Assembly: GCF_003515065.1 (NCBI RefSeq)
Contig: NZ_QXGH01000030.1
Location: forward strand, 50,041-114,040
Reading direction: 5' to 3'
Origin: Nocardioides immobilis
Lineage (GTDB): Bacteria > Actinomycetota > Actinomycetes > Propionibacteriales > Nocardioidaceae
Length of the DNA stretch: 64,000 nt
In this document: positions 41,839 to 49,851 of the stretch, piece by piece
Layout: every line of letters begins with the position of its first letter
How positions within the stretch are numbered: the stretch's first letter is position 1
Notes under the pieces: generated by a model
The model's database searches: none
What the model saw: only the letters and a program-made list of their open reading frames with translations
What the model was told of the DNA's origin: nothing
Position numbers and translations under genes: made by a program

Positions 41839-44574
41839 TTGATAGATGTGCAGCAGCCACGCCCTCGCGCGCCCCGAGTCCGCCTTACCGTCGTCACCCT
41901 GACCGTCTGCGCCACCACCGCGCTGACGGCGACCCTGGCCGGCTCCCCCGGCCCGGCTGACGCGGCGCCGCAGGCGGTCACGACCGGCGCGCCGGACGAC
42001 GCCGGCTGGCGGGTCGTCGACGTCGGCAACGGCAGCTACCAGGTCTCGTGGACCTCGCCGCGGGACCTGCCGGTCGGCTCCGACCGACCCACGATCACCG
42101 GCGAGGGGCTGTCGTTCGGCGCGCCCACGATCGCGGCGGACGGCCGGACGGTCACCGCCGTCGTCACCAGTGACAGCGCACCGCTGCCGAGCGAGCTCGA
42201 CGTGGTGCTCTCGGGCGACCGGCTCGACGAGCCGGGCTTCGACCCCGCCGCCGGCACCGCACCCGTGGACCCGCCTCGGCGGATCACGACCGAGCTCGAC
42301 GCACGGGACCCGGGCGCTCGCGGTCCGTACGAGACCGTCATCAGCGACTACGACTGGGAACGCATCGAGCTCCCCGGCATGCGCGAGCCGATCGAGATGG
42401 TCGGTCACGTGGTCGAGCCTGCTCCCGGGGAGGACACCGGTCCGCGCCCGCTGGTGCTGTTCATGCACGGGCGGCACAGCGTCTGCTACTACCCCGACGG
42501 CGTGGACCGCGGCGGCGACGGCGAGTGGCCCTGCCAGGCGCCGGCTGCCGAGATCCCCAGCCACCTGGGCTACCACTACCTCCAGCGGCTGCTGGCCTCC
42601 CATGGCTACGCGACCGTCTCGGTCCGGGTCAACGGCATCAACGCCCAGGACTGGAAGCTGCCCGACGGTGGCGCCGACGCCCGCGCGGCGATCGTCCAGG
42701 AGCACCTCGACCGCTGGGTCGACCTCGCCGCCGAGCACCAGGTCGACCTGGACCAGGTCGTGCTCGTCGGGCACAGCCGGGGTGGCGAGGGTGTCGATCG
42801 CGCCTCGATCCAGATCCGCCCGTCGGCGCCGTACCGGATCGCCGGGCAGGTGCTGCTCGCCCCTACCGACTTCGCGTGGCACACCGCGCCGTACGTCCCG
42901 ACCGTGACGGTGCTCCCCTACTGCGACGGCGACGTCTACGACCTCCAGGGCCAGCGCTTCACCGACGTCGGCCGCGACCTCGCGCCCGGCGACAAGTCCC
43001 TGAAGAGCTCGGTGCTGGCGATGGGCACCAACCACAACTTCTTCAACACCGAGTGGACGCCGTCCATCGCGGTGGCACCCTCATGGGACGACTGGGGCGG
43101 CGACCCGGACGAGGCGTGCGGCCGTCGCGACCCGGGCCGGCTCCTGCCCAGCGAGCAGCGCGACGTCGGCAAGGCGTACGTCGCCGGCGCGGTCCACCTG
43201 TTCACCGGGGACGCGGAGTACGCGCCCCTGTACGACGGCTCGCCCGTCACCGTGCCGTCGATCGGCGACGCGGACGTGCTGAGCCACGCCATCGGCGGGG
43301 GCCGGGCGATCCGCCGACCCGGTAGCGACGCGCAGCCCACCATCGTCACCGGCCACGCCGACGCCCGGCTCTGCGCGGGCATCGCGTCCTCGAGCGGGTC
43401 GTTCGCGTTCTGCGGTCGGCGCGTCGACGACCTGGTGACCCCGCACTGGGTCTCGGGCGGCGAGCAGGCGCCGTCGCGGCGGTTCCTCGAGTTCTCGTGG
43501 CAGGAGGCAGGAGCGTCTGGGGGGCTCCGCTTCTCCGCGCCGCTCGACCTGACGACCGACCGGCTCGAGCTGCGCACCATCCTCGACCCGGCGTACGACG
43601 CCCCCGACCTGCAGGTGCGGATCTCTGACTCGGCCGGCGGGTCGGCCGTGCTCGACCCGGTGCCGGGCACCGAGCCCCCCGCGCTCCCTGTGGTCCCGTG
43701 GGCGACGAAGCTGTGGGCCTCCGCGGTCGTCGTCGACGCGAGCGACGCAACCGGGGTCGACCTCACCGACGTCACGGCGGTCGAGCTCGTCACCGAGACG
43801 GCCGAGGGCAGGATCTGGCTGGCCGACGTCGCAGCGGCGCCCACGACGCCCGCATCCCAGCAGACCCAGCGGCTCGCGCAGGTGCGCATCGGCACGGTCG
43901 AGGTGGACGAGGGCTCGGGTGGGGTGAAGCTCGCGCGCGTTCCGTTCACGATCGTCGGTGAGGTGACCCGCCCGTCCCGCTTCGTCGCCTTCACCGCCGG
44001 CCAGGAGCGGGGGCAGGTCCAGCGGCTCGTCATCGACGTCGCGCCCGGCCAGAGGACGGGATCGATCCCGGTCGAGTACGAGGCCGACGACGTCTTCGGC
44101 TACGACCAGCAGACCCAGATCGCCCTCTGGCCCCTGTACGGCGTCGTCACCGACGACTACCTCGGCGAGCTGGTGGTGCTCGACGATGACCCGCCGCCGA
44201 CCGTCGACGTCGCGGTCACGCGGACCGTGCGCGAGGGCCAGCGGATCGAGTTCAAGGTCACCGTCGACGGCGAACGCGCGATCGACCTGTACGCCTGGGG
44301 CCAGGCCGTGCGCGGACGGGGCGAGAACCTCCGCGGCACCGACGTCCCCGCCGCGTGGCTGGAGCACCACGGAGACACGTCCCACCCGCGCCGCCCGCTG
44401 TGGCGCAGCCACGCCGGGGTCTTCGGCGAGATCCCGCCAGGGCGGGAGACGCTCACGCTCTCGATCCCGGTCCGCAGGGACCACGTGCGGGAGGGGACCG
44501 AGTTCCTCTACGTGCGGTTCGAGGTCGGGGACGAGCGGGCGCGGTACCGGATCAGGGTCCGCGACGCCGGCTGA
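41839..44574 (+). CDS. Large secreted alpha/beta hydrolase with C-terminal Calx-beta-like modules
   Basis: A 911-residue exported protein with a signal peptide around residues 12-42 (LTVVTLTVCATTALTATLAG, ending ADAAPQ). The alpha/beta hydrolase core has the nucleophile elbow GHSRGGEG (Ser near residue 313) after VVLV, and the start of the oxyanion region LFMHGRHSVCYYPDG near 210. The C-terminal third includes segments like VPFTIVGEVTRPSRFV and DPPPTVDVAVTRTVREGQRI typical of Calx-beta strands. Substrate unknown; a secreted esterase or peptidase is inferred. The first start is a TTG; a GTG at 41848 is an alternative. Confidence 0.82.
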   Translation: MIDVQQPRPRAPRVRLTVVTLTVCATTALTATLAGSPGPADAAPQAVTTGAPDDAGWRVVDVGNGSYQVSWTSPRDLPVGSDRPTITGEGLSFGAPTIAADGRTVTAVVTSDSAPLPSELDVVLSGDRLDEPGFDPAAGTAPVDPPRRITTELDARDPGARGPYETVISDYDWERIELPGMREPIEMVGHVVEPAPGEDTGPRPLVLFMHGRHSVCYYPDGVDRGGDGEWPCQAPAAEIPSHLGYHYLQRLLASHGYATVSVRVNGINAQDWKLPDGGADARAAIVQEHLDRWVDLAAEHQVDLDQVVLVGHSRGGEGVDRASIQIRPSAPYRIAGQVLLAPTDFAWHTAPYVPTVTVLPYCDGDVYDLQGQRFTDVGRDLAPGDKSLKSSVLAMGTNHNFFNTEWTPSIAVAPSWDDWGGDPDEACGRRDPGRLLPSEQRDVGKAYVAGAVHLFTGDAEYAPLYDGSPVTVPSIGDADVLSHAIGGGRAIRRPGSDAQPTIVTGHADARLCAGIASSSGSFAFCGRRVDDLVTPHWVSGGEQAPSRRFLEFSWQEAGASGGLRFSAPLDLTTDRLELRTILDPAYDAPDLQVRISDSAGGSAVLDPVPGTEPPALPVVPWATKLWASAVVVDASDATGVDLTDVTAVELVTETAEGRIWLADVAAAPTTPASQQTQRLAQVRIGTVEVDEGSGGVKLARVPFTIVGEVTRPSRFVAFTAGQERGQVQRLVIDVAPGQRTGSIPVEYEADDVFGYDQQTQIALWPLYGVVTDDYLGELVVLDDDPPPTVDVAVTRTVREGQRIEFKVTVDGERAIDLYAWGQAVRGRGENLRGTDVPAAWLEHHGDTSHPRRPLWRSHAGVFGEIPPGRETLTLSIPVRRDHVREGTEFLYVRFEVGDERARYRIRVRDAG

Positions 44575-44585
44575 CCGACCGCCGG

Positions 44586-45656
44586 TCAGGGCCTGATCTC
44601 GTAGAGGATGTTGAACGGGTTCTCCATGGGCACCCGGCGCACGGACGAGAATCCGGCTTCCGCGCACATCCTGCGTGCCACGTCCTCGTTGAACCCGACC
44701 GTGCCCAGACCCTCGCCACCGCCGGCCAGCGAGGTCGTCATGCAGTACATGACGCTGCAGCCGTGGAAGAGCGCGCCCAGCGGTCCGACGTTCTCCTCCA
44801 GCCGGTGCGAGGCGTTGATGTCGAGGCACACGTACGCCCCGCCCGGTCGCAGCGCGGCCCGGATCTGGCGCAGCAGGCCGGCCGGGTCCACTGCGTCGTG
44901 CACGACGTCGAAGGTGAAGATCACGTCGTACTCGCCCGGGATCTCGGTCGCGGCGTCGGCGTGCACGATGGTCACCCGGTCACTGAGCCCCGCCGCCTCG
45001 ACGTTGGCCCGCGCTGCGTCGATGGTGCCCTGGAACGCGTCGATCCCGACGAAGGTCGATTCCGGGTAGGCGCGCGCGAGCTTGATCAGGCCGCGACCCC
45101 GCCCACAGCCGACATCGGCGACCGAGGCGCCGGCTCGCAGGGCGGTATCCACGTCCGGGAGTGCCGGCATCCACTCCGGGATCAGGTGGTTCTCGAACCA
45201 GCCGGCAGTGAATCGCTCCATCCCGTCCCACATGTCCGGGTGGTATGCCTCCTGCTTCACGCCTCCCCCGGTCCGGAAGACCTCCAGCAGCTCGTCGTGG
45301 ACGCTCGCCATCCCGCGCAGCATCTGGAACGTGCCCCCGAAGAACACCGGTCCACCCTCGTCGGCGAGCACGGGAACGTGCTCCAGCGGGAGGGTCCACC
45401 GGCCGGCCTCCGGGGCGTACTCCAGGTAGCCGGCCGTCGCCATGCCGCCGAGCCACTCACGGGCGTAGCGCTCGACGATGTCGGCACGCTCCGCGAGCTC
45501 GCCACTCGTCAGCGGCCCGTGGTCGGCCAGCACTCGCCACAGTCCGAGCCGGTCCCCGATGCCGGCCAGGATCGTCGTGGAGAACCCGCTGGTGTCCGTC
45601 AGCGCCTTGCCGACGAACTCCTCGGCCCGGGCGTCGTCGAAGTCGGTGGTGGTCAT
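44586..45656 (-). CDS. SAM methyltransferase with N-terminal winged helix (Rv2258c-like)
   Basis: The 356-residue protein has an N-terminal winged-helix dimerisation segment (LTSGELAERADIVERYAREWLGG, about residues 50-72) and a Rossmann methyltransferase domain with VADVGCGRGRGLIKLA (about 178-193) and DVIFTFDVVHDAVDP (about 238-252). It resembles O- or small-molecule methyltransferases such as Rv2258c. Substrate unknown. It follows a DUF1059 gene by 1 bp and is likely co-translated with it. Confidence 0.87.
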   Translation of the reverse strand: MTTTDFDDARAEEFVGKALTDTSGFSTTILAGIGDRLGLWRVLADHGPLTSGELAERADIVERYAREWLGGMATAGYLEYAPEAGRWTLPLEHVPVLADEGGPVFFGGTFQMLRGMASVHDELLEVFRTGGGVKQEAYHPDMWDGMERFTAGWFENHLIPEWMPALPDVDTALRAGASVADVGCGRGRGLIKLARAYPESTFVGIDAFQGTIDAARANVEAAGLSDRVTIVHADAATEIPGEYDVIFTFDVVHDAVDPAGLLRQIRAALRPGGAYVCLDINASHRLEENVGPLGALFHGCSVMYCMTTSLAGGGEGLGTVGFNEDVARRMCAEAGFSSVRRVPMENPFNILYEIRP

Positions 45657-45657
45657 C

Positions 45658-45816
45658 TCAGACCGCCCGGGCCTGGCTGAGCAGCTCGTCCCGGCTCACC
45701 TTGCCGACGAGGTCGGGGTGCGCCTCGCGGAGGTGCGCCTCGGCGTTGGCCAGCAGCTCGTCGTGGGTCTCTCCGCGAACGGTCACACCGTCGGGGCAGT
45801 TGATGATGTACGACAT
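45658..45816 (-). CDS. DUF1059 small protein, copy A
   Basis: The 52-residue protein begins MSYIINCPDGVTVRGETHDEL and ends VSRDELLSQARAV, the DUF1059 pattern (a short beta hairpin, then EAHLREAHPDL). A GGAGGAAGC ribosome-binding site precedes the ATG. It is the first gene of a two-gene unit with the methyltransferase, divergent from the SARP regulator 47 bp away. Function unknown; family members are short and possibly metal-binding. Confidence 0.8.
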   Translation of the reverse strand: MSYIINCPDGVTVRGETHDELLANAEAHLREAHPDLVGKVSRDELLSQARAV

Positions 45817-45863
45817 GGCTTCCTCCTTGGATACTGGGAGCCGATTGCTCCCTCGCCGGCAGG

Positions 45864-46670
45864 ATGCAGCCGCGCCGTTGGCGCAACCGTGGCGGAAAGG
45901 TTGGCGAAACCTTGGCGTGGTCCCTGCGAGTGCAGCTCTGCGGCCACCTCGCGATCAGTCGCGACGGCGTCCGGGTCGAAGCGCGCCTCCCGGGAAAGCA
46001 GGGCGCCCGCCTGCTCGGCTACCTGGCCGTGAACCTGGACCGCTGGGTCACCCGGGACGAGCTCGTCGACGCGGTGTGGGGCGACAGCCCTCCGCCGGAC
46101 GCGGGCGGAGCGCTGGCTCCGCTGCTCTCGAAGGTACGACGGGTCGTGGGAACCGAAAGGATCGACGGGCGCACCTCACTGCGGTTCGTCGCGGCCGACG
46201 AAGCACTCGTCGACGTGCACTGGGCCGTCGACGCGCTGCACCGGGCCGAGTCGGCCGCGGCGGCCGGCGACTGGCGCGGAGCCTTCCAGCCAGCACACAC
46301 GGCCCATCTCATCGGATCCCGGACCTTCATGCTCGGCCACGAGGCGCCCTGGATCGACGCCTGGCGGCCGCGGCTGACCGAGGTCGGCCTGCGTGGACTG
46401 GAGATCCACGCCCGGTGCCTGCTCGAGCTGCCGTCGGAGTCGCGTGCGGAGACGGAACGGCTCGCCCGCGACCTGGTCCACGAGGCACCGTTCCGCGAGA
46501 GCGGCTACCGACTGCTGATGGAGGCCCTGGAGCGCACCGGCAACCGAGCCGAGGCACTGCGTGTCTACGAGGGCCTGCGTCAGCTGCTCGCCGAGGAGCT
46601 CGGCACCAGCCCGGACCCTCAGACGACGGCCATCCACGAGCGGCTGCTCCGCCTGGACAGCCGGGCCTGA
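45864..46670 (+). CDS. SARP-type (BTAD) transcriptional activator
   Basis: The 268-residue regulator has an OmpR-like winged helix (residues about 18-105; ARLLGYLAVNLDRWVTRDELVDAVWG) followed by a BTAD helical domain (about 112-260; APWIDAWRPRLTEVGLRGLE and RALRVYEGLRQLLAEELGTSP-type pattern). Such proteins activate adjacent, often secondary-metabolite, genes by binding direct repeats. It sits between two DUF1059 genes and a methyltransferase, so these are its probable targets. Confidence 0.88.
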   Translation: MQPRRWRNRGGKVGETLAWSLRVQLCGHLAISRDGVRVEARLPGKQGARLLGYLAVNLDRWVTRDELVDAVWGDSPPPDAGGALAPLLSKVRRVVGTERIDGRTSLRFVAADEALVDVHWAVDALHRAESAAAAGDWRGAFQPAHTAHLIGSRTFMLGHEAPWIDAWRPRLTEVGLRGLEIHARCLLELPSESRAETERLARDLVHEAPFRESGYRLLMEALERTGNRAEALRVYEGLRQLLAEELGTSPDPQTTAIHERLLRLDSRA

Positions 46671-46692
46671 CGGCCGCAGCGCCGGTCGTAGG

Positions 46693-46851
46693 TCAGACCA
46701 GCTCGGCCTGGGCGAGGATGTCCTCGCGCTGGACCATGCCGATCATCTCGGGGTGACTGTCCTTGATATGGGCCTGGGCCTTGATCCACAGCGCGTCGTC
46801 GTCCTCCGCGCGGAAGGTGTAGCCGCAGGTGCAGCAGATCTGTAGGGCCAT
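46693..46851 (-). CDS. DUF1059 small protein, copy B
   Basis: The 52-residue protein, MALQICCTCGYTF...HIKDSHPEMIGMVQREDIL, is the same length as copy A and matches in the AQAHIKDSHPEMIG and C-terminal DIL.QA.. positions. Unlike copy A it has a CCTCG cluster that could bind metal. It is convergent with the SARP gene and lies upstream of none of the cob genes' starts (45 bp before the cobK stop). Confidence 0.78.
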   Translation of the reverse strand: MALQICCTCGYTFRAEDDDALWIKAQAHIKDSHPEMIGMVQREDILAQAELV

Positions 46852-46896
46852 GGCAGCCTCCAGGGGCCGGGATTCCTGGCCTCAGCGTACGCCCGA

Positions 46897-47631
46897 TCAG
46901 GCTCGTCGAGCGGCCACCCAGGCAGTTGCCCGTGCGACCTCGGTGACCGTCTCCACGCCCACCGGGCCGGGCGCCCGTCGTACGACGACGACCGGGACGC
47001 CGAGCGTGGCCGCGGCCTCGAGCTTCGGCCAGGTGTAGGACCCGCCGGAGTCCTTCGTGACCAGCACGTCGGTCCGGTGGTCCCGCATCAGGGCCAGCTC
47101 GCCGTCGAGCAGGTACGGGCCGCGCGAGGTCAGCAGCGTCCAGGCGGGCGGGAGCTCGATCGCAGGTACGTCGACGACCCGGGCCAGTGCCGCCCGCTCC
47201 CCCAGCGCCGGGACGAAGCGGCCCAGCTCCTGGCGGCCGACCGTCAGGAACGGGCGAGCGCCGAGGTCGCGCGCGGCGGTCGCCGCCTCCTCGTGGGTGT
47301 CGACCCAGGTCCAGGACGGCCCGGAACGGTCCGCCCAGCCGGGCCGTTCGAGGCGGAGCAGCGGGACGCCCTCGGCCGGGCAGGCGGCCGCGGCGTTGGC
47401 CGTCATCCCGGCCGCGAACGGGTGCGTCGCGTCGACGACGACGTCGTACTCACCGAGCGCCGCGCGCAGGCCCTCGACTCCCCCGAACCCGCCGATCCGC
47501 ACCGCACCGACCGGCAGCCGGGGTTCCGCGACCCGTCCCGCGAGCGACGTGACCACGTCGACCCCGGCGTCGACCAGCGCGGCGGCGAGCTCGCGCGCCT
47601 CCGACGTACCGCCGAGGATCAGCACCTTCAC
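46897..47631 (-). CDS. cobK: Precorrin-6A reductase CobK
   Basis: CobK reduces precorrin-6A to dihydro-precorrin-6A (precorrin-6B) with NADPH. The 244-residue protein begins LILGGTSEARELAAAL (residues 4-19) and has VVDATHPFAAGMTANAA and the late LVTKDSGGSYTWPKLEAA. Last gene of the minus-strand cobN operon; its ATG overlaps the cobQ stop by 4 bp. Confidence 0.94.
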   Translation of the reverse strand: MKVLILGGTSEARELAAALVDAGVDVVTSLAGRVAEPRLPVGAVRIGGFGGVEGLRAALGEYDVVVDATHPFAAGMTANAAAACPAEGVPLLRLERPGWADRSGPSWTWVDTHEEAATAARDLGARPFLTVGRQELGRFVPALGERAALARVVDVPAIELPPAWTLLTSRGPYLLDGELALMRDHRTDVLVTKDSGGSYTWPKLEAAATLGVPVVVVRRAPGPVGVETVTEVARATAWVAARRA

Positions 47632-49007
47632 CGGGCCAGCTCCAGCAAGGCATCGACGTCGAGGTGCTCCTCGACCAGGTCACCGAGGACGTCGAGACGG
47701 CGCTCGCGCGCTTTCGGGAACGATGCGGCCGACTCGACGTCCAGCGCCTCGCGGAGGTACGACGACCGGACCGCGTCGTCCTCGAGCGACCCGTGCACCA
47801 TCGTCCCGACGACGGTGCCGGAGCGGGTCTCGCCCGACACCCGGCCGTGGTGGATCTCGTAGCCGGAAGGCTCCTGCAGGCGCAGCACCTTCTCCGCGCC
47901 GAACGTCGTGGTCAGCTCCAACAGGCCGAGCCCCTCGACCTCGGCACCGGCCACGCCCTCGACGCCCTCCGGGTCGGCGATCGTGCGCCCGAGCATCTGG
48001 CAGCCACCGCAGATCCCCAGGACCGGCCGTCCCGAACGGGCGTGCTCGACGATGGCCCGGTCCAGCCCCCGCGACCGCAGCCACGCCAGGTCGGCCGTCG
48101 TCGACCGGGTGCCGGGCAGCACGACGAGGTCGGCCTCGGCCAGCCGCGCCGGGTCGGACACGAACACCACGTCCAGCCCGGGCTCCAGCCCCAGCGCGTC
48201 GACGTCGGTGAAGTTGCTGATCCGCGGCAGCCGCACGACGGCCACCTTCCGAGCGCCTTCGGCGGAGCGGCGACCCTCGAGATCGAGCGCGTCCTCGGAG
48301 TCGAGCCAGAGATCGGGGTGCCACGGGAGGACGCCGTACGTCGGCCGGCCCGTCCGCTCCTCGAGGTCCGCGAGCCCCGGCCGCAGCAGGTCGACGTCGC
48401 CGCGGAACTTGTTGACGACGAACCCCTTGATGAGCGCCCGGTCGGCCTCGTCGAGGAGCATGACCGTCCCGTACGCCGACGCGAACCACCCGCCGCGGTC
48501 GATGTCGCCCACCACGATGGTCGGGACGTCGCCGTGCTGCGCGAGCCCCATGTTCACGTAGTCCGACGCCCGCAGGTTGATCTCCGCCGGGCTGCCGGCG
48601 CCCTCGGCCACCACCAGGTCGAACCGCGACCGCAGGTCGTCGAACGCCGCGAACGCCGACGCCGCCAGCCGCTCGCGGCCGGAGGTGAAGTCGCGCGCGG
48701 AGATCTCGCCGTCCGGCTGCCCCATCCGTACGACGTGGCTGCGGCGGTCGCTGCCCGGCTTCAGCAGGACCGGGTTCATCGCGACCTCGGGGGTGACGCC
48801 GGCCGCGAGCGCCTGGACCCACTGGGCACGGCCGATCTCCCCCGCGACGCCGTCCTCACCGACGACGACCATCGAGTTGTTCGACATGTTCTGCGCCTTG
48901 AACGGCGCCACGTCGATCCCGCGCCGGGCGAGCGCCCGGCACAGCCCGGTCACCACGACGCTCTTGCCGGCGTCGGAGGTCATGCCGGCGACGAGGAGGG
49001 CGGTCAT
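47628..49007 (-). CDS. cobQ: Cobyric acid synthase CobQ
   Basis: CobQ amidates the b, d, e and g side chains using glutamine and ATP. The 459-residue protein has the N-terminal VAGMTSDAGKSVVVTGLCRAL (P-loop) and PFKAQNMSNNS, and a C-terminal amidotransferase domain with GICGGCQMLG (nucleophilic Cys) and GYEIHHGR. I chose the ATG at 49007; an upstream in-frame extension runs through a repeat and is not conserved. It lies 109 bp downstream of cobF; the gap is filled mainly by a structured repeat. Confidence 0.95.
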   Translation of the reverse strand: MTALLVAGMTSDAGKSVVVTGLCRALARRGIDVAPFKAQNMSNNSMVVVGEDGVAGEIGRAQWVQALAAGVTPEVAMNPVLLKPGSDRRSHVVRMGQPDGEISARDFTSGRERLAASAFAAFDDLRSRFDLVVAEGAGSPAEINLRASDYVNMGLAQHGDVPTIVVGDIDRGGWFASAYGTVMLLDEADRALIKGFVVNKFRGDVDLLRPGLADLEERTGRPTYGVLPWHPDLWLDSEDALDLEGRRSAEGARKVAVVRLPRISNFTDVDALGLEPGLDVVFVSDPARLAEADLVVLPGTRSTTADLAWLRSRGLDRAIVEHARSGRPVLGICGGCQMLGRTIADPEGVEGVAGAEVEGLGLLELTTTFGAEKVLRLQEPSGYEIHHGRVSGETRSGTVVGTMVHGSLEDDAVRSSYLREALDVESAASFPKARERRLDVLGDLVEEHLDVDALLELAR

Positions 49008-49008
49008 T

Positions 49009-49105
49009 GCAGGAATCCCCGGTCGACCGGTGATTCCTGCACTTGTCGGCCGTTGCAACACCCAACAAGTGACAGAACTGCCTGCCCGATGTGACCCATG
49101 GGGCT
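49009..49105. repeat. Structured ~97-bp repeat, copy A (cobF-cobQ gap)
   Basis: It begins with a near-perfect 32-bp palindrome: GCAGGAATC (49009-49017) and GATTCCTGC (49032-49040) around CCGGTCGACCGG. A second stem, ACTTGT...ACAAGT, follows, then the tail GCCTGCCCGATGTGACCCAT. It aligns without gaps to the reverse complement of 54055-54152. Confidence 0.8.
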
Positions 49106-49116
49106 GTAGATGACCA

Positions 49117-49851
49117 TCACCCGGCGGCCCTCCGCACCACGAAGATGTCGAGCACCCACCCTGCCGCGCCCCGGATCCGCTCCCGCGCCATGGCGATCTC
49201 CTCGAGCACGTCACCCACCCGCCCCGCCACCAGCTCCTCCTCGGGCCGGCCCAGGTTGCCACCCCACCAGATCGTCCAGTCCTCGAGCCCGTCGAGCTCG
49301 ACGGAGCGGTTCAGCATGACCGCGATGTTCGTCTGCCCGGCCGACACCGCGTCGGCCAGCAGCCGGCCGGTGGTGACGTGCAACGGCTGCCCGATGTCGT
49401 GCAGCACGATCCGGTGGCGCGCGGCCAGCAGCTGGAGCGCACTGATCCCGGGCACGACGTCGTACTCCACCTCGACCGAGCCCCGCTCCGCGATCGCCTC
49501 CACGATCCGGATCGTGGAGTCGTAGAACGCCGGGTCGCCCCAGACCAGGAACGCGGCCGTGCCCGGCCGCTCCGCGAGCACCGCCTCGTAGGCCGCCACC
49601 CGGGCGGCGTGCCAGCCGGCGACGGCGCCGACGTACCCGCCGTCGCCCGTCGGTTCCCGGTCCCGCGCCGGATCGGGAACCACCACGACCGGCACGCCGT
49701 ACGCGTCGGCGATCTCGCGCCGGATCGCGAGCAGCGCATCGCCGTCACGCTTCTCCGCGGCGATCACGTAGTCGGCGTCGCGGAGCGCGTCAGCGGCCTC
49801 GGGGGTGACCTGGTGCGGCCCCATCCCGATGCCGATGATGCGGACCCTCAT
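49117..49851 (-). CDS. cobF: Precorrin-6A synthase (deacetylating) CobF
   Basis: CobF methylates C-1 and removes the acetyl group extruded during ring contraction in the aerobic pathway, giving precorrin-6A. The 244-residue tetrapyrrole methylase has IIGIGMGPHQVTPEAADAL (residues 5-23), FLVWGDPAFYDSTIRI and the C-terminal WTIWWGGNLGRPEEELV...GWVLDIFVVRR typical of CobF. The ATG overlaps the cobN stop by 4 bp. Its presence supports the oxygen-dependent route. Confidence 0.94.
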   Translation of the reverse strand: MRVRIIGIGMGPHQVTPEAADALRDADYVIAAEKRDGDALLAIRREIADAYGVPVVVVPDPARDREPTGDGGYVGAVAGWHAARVAAYEAVLAERPGTAAFLVWGDPAFYDSTIRIVEAIAERGSVEVEYDVVPGISALQLLAARHRIVLHDIGQPLHVTTGRLLADAVSAGQTNIAVMLNRSVELDGLEDWTIWWGGNLGRPEEELVAGRVGDVLEEIAMARERIRGAAGWVLDIFVVRRAAG

